NCBI RefSeq assembly: GCF_005871205.1
Contig: NZ_SWKM01000017.1
Coordinates: 1 to 64,000, forward strand
Direction of reading: 5' to 3'
DNA: 64,000 nucleotides
From: Marinobacter alexandrii
GTDB lineage: Bacteria > Pseudomonadota > Gammaproteobacteria > Pseudomonadales > Oleiphilaceae
The position numbers and the translations under genes are program-made. Positions 50,086-59,745 of this stretch are shown one piece after another. The stretch's first letter is position 1, and the number at the start of each line of letters is the position of its first letter. Under the pieces are notes generated by a model. The model was not told the origin of the DNA. It did not search any database and saw only the letters and a program-made list of their open reading frames with translations.

Positions 50086-50648
50086 GTCCTGGGCAGAGTC
50101 ACGCCGGTCTGGCCCAGATATTTGCCGCCCCGGTCTTTGTAGCTGGTTTCGCAGACTTCGTCGGATTCGAAGAACAGCATCTGCGCCACACCTTCGTTGG
50201 CGTAGATTTTCGCCGGCAGGTTGGTGGTGTTGGAGAACTCCAGAGTCACCTGGCCTTCCCACTCCGGCTCAAGCGGCGTGACATTCACGATGATGCCGCA
50301 GCGCGCGTAGGTGGATTTGCCAAGGCAGATAGTGAGCACGCTGCGCGGTATGCGGAAATACTCGACGGTGCGCGCCAGGGCGAAGGAGTTCGGCGGAATG
50401 ATGCAGACGTCACCGGTGTAGTTCACAAAGCTGTTTTCGTCGAAGTTCTTGGGGTCGACGGTGGCGGAGTGAACGTTGGTGAAGATTTTGAATTCGTTGC
50501 TGCAGCGTACGTCGTAACCGTAACTGGAGGTGCCGTAGGAGATAACACGGCCCTTTTCGGATTCACGGACCTGACCGCTTTCGAACGGTTCGATCATGCC
50601 CTGCTGCTCGGACATTCTGCGAATCCACTTATCGGATTTGATGCTCAT
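50082..50648 (-). CDS. dcd: dCTP deaminase
   Basis: 188 residues. Deaminates dCTP to dUTP, a source of thymidylate. SSYGYDVRCSNEFKIF, ARTVEYFRIPRSVLTICLGKSTYARCGIIVNVTPLEPEWEGQVTLE-type blocks (in order, about residues 37-140) include the catalytic Glu of PLEPEWEG and the trimer-contact FSNTTNLPAKIYANEGVAQ. Complete. Confidence 0.97.
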   Translation of the reverse strand: MSIKSDKWIRRMSEQQGMIEPFESGQVRESEKGRVISYGTSSYGYDVRCSNEFKIFTNVHSATVDPKNFDENSFVNYTGDVCIIPPNSFALARTVEYFRIPRSVLTICLGKSTYARCGIIVNVTPLEPEWEGQVTLEFSNTTNLPAKIYANEGVAQMLFFESDEVCETSYKDRGGKYLGQTGVTLPRT

Positions 50649-50750
50649 GGGTGACGTCTCGTGTTCACTGGAAAAATTGGGGCGTAGTTTACCCGTTACT
50701 CGGCACGCTGTCGAAGGCCTCTAATGTGAGCAGTTCGGGGGCTGCGTGCA

Positions 50751-50844
50751 CAGGATGAGCCGCTCAAAAACCGCGACAAGCACATCCCTGTGTGCTTCTC
50801 TCCGGCCGTCCTTGGCCTACGAGATTTTTGAGCGGCTCATCCTG
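50751..50844 (+). repeat. Inverted-repeat element with conserved 54-nt core, copy A
   Basis: Arms 50751-50770 and 50825-50844 (20 nt) are perfectly complementary. They enclose a 54-nt core (50771-50824) with AAGCACA...TGTGCTT and GGCC...GGCC stems. The core is 81% identical to copy B at 12328-12381 (minus strand); the arms differ entirely. It lies in the 241-base gap between mrp and dcd, where nothing else is recognisable. Confidence 0.85.
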
Positions 50845-50889
50845 CGCCCGCGATCGAACCTGGAGCAGTTGGCCCGCGGACGTTCCGGG

Positions 50890-51990
50890 TCAGTGCTCGG
50901 TAACGGACACGCTGGAGATAGAACCGGTCAGGTTACGCTCGCGAGTGGAGAGCTCGGCACCTACCCGGCGGGCAATGTCGCGGTAGCGGCGTGCTACTTC
51001 AGAATCCGGCTCGGCCACCACCGAGGGCTCGCCGCCGTCGGTTTGTTCGCGGATGGTCATGTGCAGGGGTAGCTGGCCCAGCAGCGTGGTGTCGTACTCG
51101 TCGGCGATGCGCTCGCCGCCGCCGTGGCCGAATAAAGGCTCTTCATGGCCGCAGTTGCTGCAGATGTGCACGCTCATATTCTCGACCACACCCAGCACCG
51201 GAATGTCGACTTTACGGAACATTTCGATGCCTTTCTTGCCGTCCAGCAGCGCGATGTCTTGGGGCGTGGTGACGATTACCGCACCGGTAACCGGGACTTT
51301 TTGCGCGAGGGTGAGCTGGATGTCGCCGGTGCCCGGCGGCATGTCGACGATCAGGTAGTCGAGTTCGTTCCATAGGGTCTGTTGCAGCAGTTGCATGACC
51401 GCGCCGCTGACCATCGGGCCACGCCAGACCATGGGGGTTTTGTCGGTAACCACGAAGGCCATGGAGTTGGCCTGAAGGCCGTGGGCTTCCATAGGCACGA
51501 AGTATTTGTTTTCGCGGGTGTCCGGGCGTTTGCCTTCGGGCACGCCCAGCATCATACCAATGCTCGGGCCGTAGATGTCGGCGTCGAGGATGCCGACGCG
51601 GGCGCCTTCGGCGTGCAGGGCCAGGGCCAGGTTGACGGCGGTGGTGGATTTGCCAACGCCGCCCTTGCCGGACGCCACGGCAACGATGTTTTTCACACCC
51701 GGTACCGATGGCAGTTCTTTCTGCACCTTGTAGGAGTGGATCTTCTGGCCGACGTGAACCTCGGCGCTTTCTACGCCATCCACGTTTTCCAGAGCCACCG
51801 ACACCAGCTGTTTCAACGCGCCAGCAATGCCTTTGGACGGGTACGGCAGCTCGACCATCAGCGTGACCTTGCCGGCCTCATCGGTGCTCAACGCCTTTAC
51901 GGCATCCAGTTCGTACAGGTCCTTTTGGAGGTACGGATCGCGGTATTCGCGAATCGCCGTTTGCAGGGCCTGCTCTGAAATCTGTGTCAT
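50890..51990 (-). CDS. apbC: Iron-sulfur cluster carrier protein ApbC/Mrp
   Basis: 366 residues. P-loop NTPase of the Mrp/ApbC family that carries and delivers Fe-S clusters. N-terminal MIP18-like domain (about 1-85). Deviant Walker A ASGKGGVGKSTTAVNLA, DADIYGPSIGMMLG, and MVSGAVMQLLQQT. The cluster site is C-S-N-C in ENMSVHICSNCGHEEPLFG. Start at 51990 with GGAG upstream; the frame to 52029 is longer. Divergent from metG, a pairing common in this bacterial group. Confidence 0.95.
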   Translation of the reverse strand: MTQISEQALQTAIREYRDPYLQKDLYELDAVKALSTDEAGKVTLMVELPYPSKGIAGALKQLVSVALENVDGVESAEVHVGQKIHSYKVQKELPSVPGVKNIVAVASGKGGVGKSTTAVNLALALHAEGARVGILDADIYGPSIGMMLGVPEGKRPDTRENKYFVPMEAHGLQANSMAFVVTDKTPMVWRGPMVSGAVMQLLQQTLWNELDYLIVDMPPGTGDIQLTLAQKVPVTGAVIVTTPQDIALLDGKKGIEMFRKVDIPVLGVVENMSVHICSNCGHEEPLFGHGGGERIADEYDTTLLGQLPLHMTIREQTDGGEPSVVAEPDSEVARRYRDIARRVGAELSTRERNLTGSISSVSVTEH

Positions 51991-52130
51991 CAGGTTCTCC
52001 GGAATAAGCTCATGCTTCATTTTAAGCACGGAATCAGGGGATTCGGGTGAAAAATATCTGCTCGGAAGGTATCATCTGTGCCCGTTTCTGACCACACAAC
52101 CCCTACTCTGAAGAAAGGTTCGGACACACC

Positions 52131-54170
52131 ATGACGCAAGCGAGTCCAAAGCAACAGCGCGACATTCTGGTCACCAGCGCCCTTCCCTACGCCAACGGCC
52201 CCATTCATCTGGGCCACCTGCTGGAATACATTCAGACCGACATCTGGGTGCGCTACCAGAATATGCGGGGCCAGAATTGCTACTACGTTTGCGCCGATGA
52301 TGCCCACGGCACTGCCATTATGCTCCGCGCCGAGCGCGAAGGCATCACCTCCGAGGAGCTGATTGACCGTATCCGCGATGAGCACCAGCAGGACTTTGCC
52401 GGCTTCCATATTCGGTTCGACAACTATTACACCACCCACTCGGAGGAAAACCGTCAGTTCTCCGAGTACATCTACCGTCAGTTGCAGGAAAACGGGCACA
52501 TTGCCACGCGCAAGATTACCCAGTCTTTCGATCCGGAAAAGAACATGTTCCTGGCTGACCGCTTCATCAAGGGCACCTGCCCGAAGTGCAAGACCGAGGA
52601 CCAGTACGGCGACAACTGTGAGGCCTGTGGTGCCACCTACACCCCGGCGGAGCTGATCAACCCGCGCTCAGCCGTGTCCGGTGCCACGCCGATTGAGAAA
52701 GAGTCCGAGCACTACTTCTTCAAGTTGCCCGACTTCGCAGACTTCCTGGCCAACTGGACCCGCAGTGGCACGCTTCAGCCCCAGGTTGCCAACAAGCTGG
52801 CCGAATGGCTGGACGCCGGTCTGCAAGAGTGGGACATCAGCCGTGATGCACCCTACTTCGGCTTTGAGATTCCAGACGCACCGGGCAAGTACTTCTATGT
52901 CTGGCTGGACGCTCCGATTGGCTACCTGGCCAGCTTCAAGAATCTGTGTAATCGCGAAGGCATTGATTTCGAGCACTTCTGGAAGGCCGATTCCACCGCC
53001 GAGGTGTATCACTTCATCGGTAAGGACATCATCAACTTCCACGCGCTGTTCTGGCCGTCCATGCTGCACGACGCCGGTTTTCGGACGCCAACGGCGGTCT
53101 GGGCTCACGGCTTCGTAACTGTGAACGGCAAGAAGATGTCCAAGTCCCGCGGCACCTTCATCATGGCCCGCACCTACCTGGATCATCTGAACCCGGAGTA
53201 CCTGCGCTACTACTTCGCCGCCAAGCTCACCGGTGGTGTGGATGACATGGACCTGAACCTGGAAGACTTCGCGGCCCGGGTGAACTCGGACCTGGTCGGC
53301 AAGGTGGTCAACATTGCCAGCCGCAGCGCCGGCTTCATCACCAAGCGCTTCGACGGACAGTTGGGCCAGGTCACCGAACACGACAAGATCCGCGAGTTCG
53401 TGGAGGCCGGCAAGGAGATCGAGGACTTCTTCGAGGCCCGGGAATTCGGCCGTGCCATGCGGCGGATCATGGAACTGGCGGACATCGCCAACCAGTACGT
53501 CAACGACGAGCAGCCCTGGGTGATTGCCAAGCAGGAAGGCCAGGACGAGAACCTGCAGGCCATCTGCACCAACGCCATCAACATGTTCCACCTGCTGATG
53601 ACCTACCTGGCGCCGGTGCTGCCGGAAACCGCCAAGGCTTCCGAAGCCTTCCTGAATGCCAAGCTGGACTGGAATGGCCGGGAGCAGCGGCTGGAGAATC
53701 ACGGCATCAACAAGTTCAAGCCGCTGATGAACCGGGTGGACATGGCACAGATTGAGAAAATGCTCGACGCTTCCAAGGAAGAGCTGCCGGCTGCAATCGG
53801 GAAACCTGCGCCAGAGCCCAAAGCAGATCTGGAGCCGGTGGCAGACGAGATTGAATTTGGCGATTTCGCGAAAGTGGACCTTCGGGTCGCTAAGATTGTC
53901 AAAGCAGAACACGTTGAAGGTGCCGATAAGCTGCTGCGCCTGACCCTGGACATTGGTGAGGGTGAGCGCAATGTGTTTGCGGGCATCAAGTCGGCCTACA
54001 AACCCGAGGATCTGGAAGGACGGCTAACCGCGATGGTCGCCAACCTTAAGCCACGGAAGATGAAGTTCGGCCTGTCCGAAGGCATGGTGCTGGCCGCAGG
54101 GCCAGGTGGTGAGGACATCTTCATCCTCTCGCCTGATTCCGGTGCCACGCCCGGCATGCGGATTATGTAA
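52131..54170 (+). CDS. metG: Methionyl-tRNA synthetase
   Basis: 679 residues. Catalytic core begins LVTSALPYANGPIHLGHLLEY (HIGH-type HLGH near 23-26). Zinc knuckle C-P-K-C...C-E-A-C at about 145-160. KMSKS in NGKKMSKSRGTFI near 330. The C-terminal ARC1/EMAP-like tRNA-binding domain (about 575-679, FAKVDLRVAKIVKAEHVEGADKLL) makes it the long dimeric MetG1 type. Confidence 0.97.
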   Translation: MTQASPKQQRDILVTSALPYANGPIHLGHLLEYIQTDIWVRYQNMRGQNCYYVCADDAHGTAIMLRAEREGITSEELIDRIRDEHQQDFAGFHIRFDNYYTTHSEENRQFSEYIYRQLQENGHIATRKITQSFDPEKNMFLADRFIKGTCPKCKTEDQYGDNCEACGATYTPAELINPRSAVSGATPIEKESEHYFFKLPDFADFLANWTRSGTLQPQVANKLAEWLDAGLQEWDISRDAPYFGFEIPDAPGKYFYVWLDAPIGYLASFKNLCNREGIDFEHFWKADSTAEVYHFIGKDIINFHALFWPSMLHDAGFRTPTAVWAHGFVTVNGKKMSKSRGTFIMARTYLDHLNPEYLRYYFAAKLTGGVDDMDLNLEDFAARVNSDLVGKVVNIASRSAGFITKRFDGQLGQVTEHDKIREFVEAGKEIEDFFEAREFGRAMRRIMELADIANQYVNDEQPWVIAKQEGQDENLQAICTNAINMFHLLMTYLAPVLPETAKASEAFLNAKLDWNGREQRLENHGINKFKPLMNRVDMAQIEKMLDASKEELPAAIGKPAPEPKADLEPVADEIEFGDFAKVDLRVAKIVKAEHVEGADKLLRLTLDIGEGERNVFAGIKSAYKPEDLEGRLTAMVANLKPRKMKFGLSEGMVLAAGPGGEDIFILSPDSGATPGMRIM

Positions 54171-54207
54171 GTGCTGAACACGCACCGATAACGGCGGAGA
54201 CACTCCG

Positions 54208-54789
54208 ATGACAGAGTATTTGCTGATTCTGGTCAGCACCATTTTGGTCAACAACTTCGTGCTGGTGCAGTTTCTCGGCCTGTGCCCCTTCATGGGGGTT
54301 TCGGGCAAGCTGGAAACCGCCATGGGCATGTCGCTGGCGACCACCTTTGTGCTGACTTTGTCATCGGTGTGCAGTTACCTCGCCTACACCTACCTGCTGG
54401 CACCGCTGGACCTGGCGTTCCTGAAAACCATCACCTTCATTCTGGTGATCGCGGTGGTGGTCCAGTTCACTGAAATGGTGGTGCGCAAGACCAGCCCGCT
54501 ACTTTACCGGGTGCTGGGTATTTTCCTGCCATTGATCACCACGAATTGCGCGGTACTCGGTGTGGCACTGCTTAACCTCAACAAGAACAACAACTTTGTT
54601 GAGTCTGTCCTGTACGGCTTCGGCGCTGCCGCCGGCTTCTCCCTGGTACTGGTGCTGTTCGCGGCCATGCGTGAGCGCATTGCGGTGTCTGATGTACCAG
54701 TGGCGTTCCGCGGTGCTGCCATTGGTATGGTAACCGCAGGCTTGATGTCACTGGCGTTCCTGGGCTTTACCGGCCTGGTCAGCGTGTAA
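54208..54789 (+). CDS. rsxA: Electron transport complex subunit RsxA
   Basis: 193 residues, six membrane helices. One of the two related membrane subunits (with RsxE) of the Rnf/Rsx complex, which couples ferredoxin-NAD+ electron transfer to ion transport. STILVNNFVLVQFLGLCPFMGVS (with the conserved Cys of GLCPF) and LGIFLPLITTNCAVLG are the twin signature halves. First gene of rsxABCDGE, 37 bases after metG. Confidence 0.96.
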   Translation: MTEYLLILVSTILVNNFVLVQFLGLCPFMGVSGKLETAMGMSLATTFVLTLSSVCSYLAYTYLLAPLDLAFLKTITFILVIAVVVQFTEMVVRKTSPLLYRVLGIFLPLITTNCAVLGVALLNLNKNNNFVESVLYGFGAAAGFSLVLVLFAAMRERIAVSDVPVAFRGAAIGMVTAGLMSLAFLGFTGLVSV

Positions 54790-54803
54790 CGGAGACGGGT
54801 TGT

Positions 54804-55382
54804 ATGTGGACGGGCATTATCATTGCGGTTCTGGTCCTGCTGGCTCTGGCCATGGTCTTTGGTGGTCTGCTGGGCTTTGCCTCGGAGCGATTCCGGGTTG
54901 AGGGTAATCCCCTGGTGGAGCAGATTGATTCGCTACTGCCACAAACCCAGTGCGGCCAGTGCGGCTTTCCCGGCTGCCGTCCGTACGCCGAATCCATTGC
55001 CGATGGCGATGCCATCAACAAGTGCCCACCCGGCGGTGAATCCACCATCAAGGCCCTGGCCGACCTGCTCGACGTTGAGCCCCAGCCCCTGGATGCCGAA
55101 CACGGTGTCGAACAGGCCAAGCGTGTGGCGGTGATTCGGGAAGATGAATGCATCGGATGCACCAAGTGCATCCAGGCCTGCCCCGTTGATGCCATCCTCG
55201 GTGCCGCCAAGCACATGCACACGGTCATCGAGAGCGAGTGCACCGGCTGCGACCTGTGCGTCGATCCCTGCCCGGTCGACTGCATTGATATGATCACCAT
55301 CGAACCCGACATCCGCACCTGGACCTGGACGCCGCCCGCCAGTGGCGTGATTGCCACCGATCGCCAGGGAGCCAGTGCCTGA
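54804..55382 (+). CDS. rsxB: Electron transport complex subunit RsxB
   Basis: 192 residues. N-terminal membrane helix, then a CGQCGFPGCRPYAESI 4Fe-4S motif (about 50-65) and two ferredoxin-type clusters, CIGCTKCIQACPVDAI and CTGCDLCVDPCPVDCID. Electron entry subunit. Its stop overlaps the rsxC start (TGATG). Confidence 0.96.
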   Translation: MWTGIIIAVLVLLALAMVFGGLLGFASERFRVEGNPLVEQIDSLLPQTQCGQCGFPGCRPYAESIADGDAINKCPPGGESTIKALADLLDVEPQPLDAEHGVEQAKRVAVIREDECIGCTKCIQACPVDAILGAAKHMHTVIESECTGCDLCVDPCPVDCIDMITIEPDIRTWTWTPPASGVIATDRQGASA

Positions 55383-57220
55383 TGACGCAGTTATGGGATT
55401 TCAGTGGCGGTATCCATCCGGCCGAAAACAAGCACCAGTCCACTGCCCGGCCAATCCGGGTAGCCGCCCTGCCGGAGCATCTGATACTGCCCCTGCAGCA
55501 GCACATCGGTGAGCCCGCCACCGCGCTGGTCAAGGTTGGCGACCGGGTGCTGAAAGGCGAGAAGGTTGCCGATGTCACCAATGGCCTGGGCGTTCCGGTG
55601 CATGCACCCACCTCCGGTATTATCGAGAGTATTGCCCAGTTGCCGGTGCCACACCCGTCCGGCATGACCGACTGGTGCATTACCTTGCGCCCCGACGGCG
55701 AAGACCAGTGGGTTGAGCTGCAACCATTTGCCGACTACCGCAGCCTGGAACGGGATCAGGTCCTGGATATGATTCGCGACGCCGGCATCGCTGGCCTTGG
55801 CGGCGCCGGCTTCCCCACCGACATCAAACTGCGACCGCCCCGGGATCGTAAGGTGGCAACGCTGATCTTGAACGGTGCCGAATGCGAGCCCTACATCACC
55901 GCCGATGACATGACCATGCGCGAGCGGGCCGAGGAAGTATTGGCCGGGTTCAAGGTGATGGCGTGGCTGCTGCGACCTGAACGCTGCGTGATTGGCATTG
56001 AAGACAACAAGCCGGAGGCCATTGCCGCCCTCAGGGCCGCCACAGAAGGCACCCAGATAGAACTGGCGGTCATTCCGACCAAGTACCCTTCCGGTGGCGA
56101 AAAACAGCTGATACAGATCCTCACCGGCATGGAAGTGCCCAGCGGCGGCATTCCCGCGGATATTGGGGTGATGTGCCAGAACATCGGCACAGCGGTGGCG
56201 ATGTCCCAGCTGATATTTGAAGGCAAGCCGCTGATCTCCCGCACCATTACCATCACCGGTGAAGCGGTGCGCGAGCCCGGTAATTTTGAGGCCCTGATCG
56301 GCACGCCGGTGCAGCACCTGCTGGAGCAGGCCAGCCTGCAACCGGACCAGGTGAACCGGCTGGTGATGGGCGGCCCGATGATGGGTTACACCCTGACCAC
56401 CACCGCCGTGCCCATTGTGAAAACCAGCAATTGTGTCATCGCCGCCACCGCCAGCGAGCTGCCGGCACCACCACCGGAGCAGGCGTGCATCCGGTGCGGC
56501 ATGTGTGCCGAGGCCTGCCCCATGGAACTGCTGCCACAGCAACTGTTCTGGTACTCCAAGGCCACCGAGTTTGAAAAGGCTGAACACCTTAATCTGTTCG
56601 ACTGCATCGAATGCGGGGCCTGCTCCTACGTCTGCCCCAGCTCCATTCCGCTGGTCCAGTACTACCGCTATGCCAAGGGTGAAATTCGCGTGCAGCGGGC
56701 GGAACAGCTGAAGGCCGATCGTGCTCGCGAGCGTTTTGAAGCGCGTCAGGAGCGCCTGGAGCGGGAGCAGCAGGAAAAAGAACTACGGCGCAAAGAGCGC
56801 GCCAAGGCCGCGGCCGAAGCCCAGGCGAAGAAGAAAGCCGAGGCCGAGAAAGCCGCCGCCGAGGGCGAGGCCGTAGACGAGCGATCTGCCAAGTCGGCGT
56901 TGGTGCAACAGGCCCTGGCCCGCAAAAAGGCCAAGACCGAGGCTGCCGCTACCGCCAAGGAACTTGCCGCTGCCCCTGCGGAGTCGGCGGTGGAGAAACC
57001 CGATCTTGAGGCACTGGAAAAGCAGCTGACCCAGGCCCAGGCAAAACTTGAAACCATGCAGGGCATGCTGGAAGACGCCAAAGCCCAGCAGGCCGACAAC
57101 GTGGACAAACTCGAACGGGCCGTTGCCAAGAATCACGACCGGGTAGACCGCACGCAAAAAGCGCTGACCGAAGCCCGCGAGCAGCTGGCCCGGAACGCCG
57201 AAACCCAAACACCCGACTAA
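55382..57220 (+). CDS. rsxC: Electron transport complex subunit RsxC
   Basis: 612 residues. Soluble NADH/FMN subunit. GLGGAGFPTDIKL (about 138-150) and GAECEPYITADD form the FMN/NADH site as in the Nqo1/51-kDa family. Two 4Fe-4S motifs, CIRCGMCAEACPMELLPQQ and CIECGACSYVCPSSIPLVQ (about 365-425). A long Ala/Lys/Glu-rich coiled C-terminal tail follows (about 440-612), variable in this family. Confidence 0.96.
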   Translation: MTQLWDFSGGIHPAENKHQSTARPIRVAALPEHLILPLQQHIGEPATALVKVGDRVLKGEKVADVTNGLGVPVHAPTSGIIESIAQLPVPHPSGMTDWCITLRPDGEDQWVELQPFADYRSLERDQVLDMIRDAGIAGLGGAGFPTDIKLRPPRDRKVATLILNGAECEPYITADDMTMRERAEEVLAGFKVMAWLLRPERCVIGIEDNKPEAIAALRAATEGTQIELAVIPTKYPSGGEKQLIQILTGMEVPSGGIPADIGVMCQNIGTAVAMSQLIFEGKPLISRTITITGEAVREPGNFEALIGTPVQHLLEQASLQPDQVNRLVMGGPMMGYTLTTTAVPIVKTSNCVIAATASELPAPPPEQACIRCGMCAEACPMELLPQQLFWYSKATEFEKAEHLNLFDCIECGACSYVCPSSIPLVQYYRYAKGEIRVQRAEQLKADRARERFEARQERLEREQQEKELRRKERAKAAAEAQAKKKAEAEKAAAEGEAVDERSAKSALVQQALARKKAKTEAAATAKELAAAPAESAVEKPDLEALEKQLTQAQAKLETMQGMLEDAKAQQADNVDKLERAVAKNHDRVDRTQKALTEAREQLARNAETQTPD

Positions 57221-57241
57221 CCGATCTCAGGCTCACTATTC

Positions 57242-58294
57242 ATGGCATTTGCGCAACAGTCCTCACCCCATGCCCGCCGTGCCCGGTCGACCTCACAGGT
57301 CATGCTCTGGGTAATCCTGGCGGCATTGCCCGGCCTGCTTGCACAGACGCTTTTCTTTGGTTGGGGCAACCTGATCAACGTGGTGTGGTGTATTGCCGTC
57401 GCACTGGCCAGTGAAGCGGCGATCCTGAAGCTCCGGAACAAGCCCATCGCGTTCTTCCTGAAAGACAACACCGCGGCGGTGACCGGCCTGTTGCTGGGGC
57501 TCTCGCTGCCCCAGTTTGCGCCCTGGTGGGTGTCTGGCATTGCCGTTATCTCGGCCATCGTGATGGCCAAACAGCTTTATGGCGGTTTGGGTTCCAATCC
57601 ATTTAATCCGGCGATGGTGGGCTACGCGCTGGTACTGATTTCGTTTCCGGTGGCCATGACCACCAACTGGGCCGAACCCGCCCTGCTCTGGCAAGGCGCC
57701 CCGAGCTTCACCGACACCCTGCAAGCCATCGCATCGGCCCAGCTGACCGTGGTTGATGGCTGGACCATGGCAACCCCGCTGGATGAATACAAACACAAGA
57801 TCGGCAGCCTCACTGCCGCTGAGGTAACCAGCCACCCCAGTTTCGGTGACGGCGTTGCCCGGGGCTGGGAATGGGTGAATGCAGCCTTCCTGGCCGGCGG
57901 CCTGGTGCTGATTGGCCTGCGGATCATTACCTGGCACATTCCCGTCAGCTTTCTTGCTGGACTCGGGGTCATGAGCCTGGCGTTCGGCAGCAACGCCGAC
58001 CAGTACGCGCCGCTGTCGCTGCACCTGCTGGCCGGTGGCACCATGCTGGGCGCCTTCTTCATCGCCACCGACCCGGTCTCGGCCGCCACCAGCCACCAGG
58101 GCAAGCTGATCTACGGTGCAGGCATTGGCGTTCTGATCTACCTCATCCGCACTTGGGGCAGCTATCCCGATGCCGTGGCCTTCAGCGTGCTGCTGATGAA
58201 TTTCGCCGTGCCCTTCATCGATCACTACACGCCGCCCCGCACCTATGGCCATCACAAAGCCAGGCGCGGTGCGCCCGGCCGGAATCAGGGGTAA
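57242..58294 (+). CDS. rsxD: Electron transport complex subunit RsxD
   Basis: 350 residues with about eight to nine membrane helices. RnfD-type flavin-bearing ion-translocating subunit, homologous to NqrB. GNLINVVWCIAVALASEA and NPFNPAMVGYALVLISFPVAMTTNW are conserved segments. Follows rsxC by 21 bases. Confidence 0.95.
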   Translation: MAFAQQSSPHARRARSTSQVMLWVILAALPGLLAQTLFFGWGNLINVVWCIAVALASEAAILKLRNKPIAFFLKDNTAAVTGLLLGLSLPQFAPWWVSGIAVISAIVMAKQLYGGLGSNPFNPAMVGYALVLISFPVAMTTNWAEPALLWQGAPSFTDTLQAIASAQLTVVDGWTMATPLDEYKHKIGSLTAAEVTSHPSFGDGVARGWEWVNAAFLAGGLVLIGLRIITWHIPVSFLAGLGVMSLAFGSNADQYAPLSLHLLAGGTMLGAFFIATDPVSAATSHQGKLIYGAGIGVLIYLIRTWGSYPDAVAFSVLLMNFAVPFIDHYTPPRTYGHHKARRGAPGRNQG

Positions 58295-58297
58295 ATC

Positions 58298-58999
58298 ATG
58301 GCTTCACTGGCACATTCCGTACGCCGCAGCGCCCTAGGTCTTGGGCTGTTTGCCGTGATTACCGGGGGCACCATCGCGGTGACTCAGGCACTTACTTCCG
58401 AGCGGATTCAGGAGCAGGCGGCCAAAGCCGAAGCCAAGGCGCTGTTCGAGATCATTCCCGAGAGCGCCCACGACAACGAACTGTTGCGGGATACCATCCC
58501 TCTTCCGGCCAGCGACATCCTGGTCACCGACGGCAAGATGACCGCCTGGGTGGCGCGTCAGAACGGCGAACCGGCGGGCCTGATCCTGCCCATCGTTGCG
58601 CCGGACGGCTATTCCGGGAACATCCGGTTACTGGTGGGTGTCGACCTGCAGGGAACCGTGCTGGGTGTCCGCGTTACCAGCCACAAGGAAACTCCCGGCC
58701 TGGGCGATCGGATTGAGCTAAAGAAATCAGACTGGATCACCAGCTTCAATGGCCGCGCATTGGGCGCACCCCCGCTTCGAGGCTGGACCGTCAAGAAGAA
58801 TGGTGGCGTGTTTGACCAGTTCACCGGCGCCACCATCACGCCACGAGCCGTGGTTAATGCGGTGAAGGAGGCACTGGTGTATTTCCGGCTGAATCAGGAG
58901 GTGATTCGGTCCCGGGCCAACCGAGAGCCCTCGCCCCGAGACAAAGCCCTGACACCGGAAGCCATCGCCGGACAAACGACCACAGCGGAGCATTCCTGA
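58298..58999 (+). CDS. rsxG: Electron transport complex subunit RsxG
   Basis: 233 residues. One N-terminal helix, then a periplasmic FMN-binding domain. DQFTGATITPRAVVNAVKEAL contains the T-G-A-T motif whose last threonine carries covalent FMN. GVRVTSHKETPGLGDRI is the other family block. Three bases after rsxD. Confidence 0.96.
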   Translation: MASLAHSVRRSALGLGLFAVITGGTIAVTQALTSERIQEQAAKAEAKALFEIIPESAHDNELLRDTIPLPASDILVTDGKMTAWVARQNGEPAGLILPIVAPDGYSGNIRLLVGVDLQGTVLGVRVTSHKETPGLGDRIELKKSDWITSFNGRALGAPPLRGWTVKKNGGVFDQFTGATITPRAVVNAVKEALVYFRLNQEVIRSRANREPSPRDKALTPEAIAGQTTTAEHS

Positions 59000-59000
59000 C

Positions 59001-59717
59001 ATGGCCAGCAAAACCTCCCGCGAGATCATCCGTGACGGTCTCTGGACCAACAACCCGGCCCTGGTTCAGGTGCTGGGCCTGTGCCCCCTGCTGGCGGTCA
59101 CCAGCACCGTCGTGAATGCCATTGGCCTGGGCCTGGCAACGCTGATGGTGCTGATGGGCTCAAACCTCGCCGTATCCCTGATCCGCAACTTTGTCGGGGA
59201 GTCAGTGCGGCTGCCAGCCTTCGTGATGATCATTGCCTCCTTCGTGACCTGTGCCGAACTGCTGATGCAGGCCTTCACCTACGAGCTGTACCAGATCCTC
59301 GGCATCTTCATTCCGCTGATTGTCACCAACTGCGCGATTCTGGGCCGGGCCGATGCCTTTGCCTCGAAAACCAGTCCGGGACCAGCGCTGCTGGATGGCG
59401 TCATGATGGGTTTGGGTTTCCTGGCTGTGCTGGTGCTGCTTGGCGGCATGCGCGAGCTGATTGGCCAGGGCACCCTGTTCGTGGACATGAACCTGTTGCT
59501 GGGCCCGGTGGCTGCGGACTGGGTCATTCGCCCGTTTGAGAGCTATCCGGATGTCCTGTTCATGGTGCTGCCGCCCGGCGCCTTTGTGGGCCTTGGCTTG
59601 CTGATAGCACTCAAGAACGGCATTGACAACCATCTGGAAGCCCGCCGTAAACTCGCTGAACCTACCCCCGCCGCCAGTGGCAGCAAGCGGGTTCGGGTAA
59701 CCGGCAACGTGTCCTGA
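59001..59717 (+). CDS. rsxE: Electron transport complex subunit RsxE
   Basis: 238 residues, about six helices, paralogue of RsxA. DGLWTNNPALVQVLGLCPLLAV and LGIFIPLIVTNCAILGRADAFASK are the signature halves. Last rsx gene, 28 bases before nth; that order is the one seen in many gammaproteobacteria. Confidence 0.96.
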   Translation: MASKTSREIIRDGLWTNNPALVQVLGLCPLLAVTSTVVNAIGLGLATLMVLMGSNLAVSLIRNFVGESVRLPAFVMIIASFVTCAELLMQAFTYELYQILGIFIPLIVTNCAILGRADAFASKTSPGPALLDGVMMGLGFLAVLVLLGGMRELIGQGTLFVDMNLLLGPVAADWVIRPFESYPDVLFMVLPPGAFVGLGLLIALKNGIDNHLEARRKLAEPTPAASGSKRVRVTGNVS

Positions 59718-59745
59718 TTCGCAGGTAAGGTGAAAGTCAGCCCCA

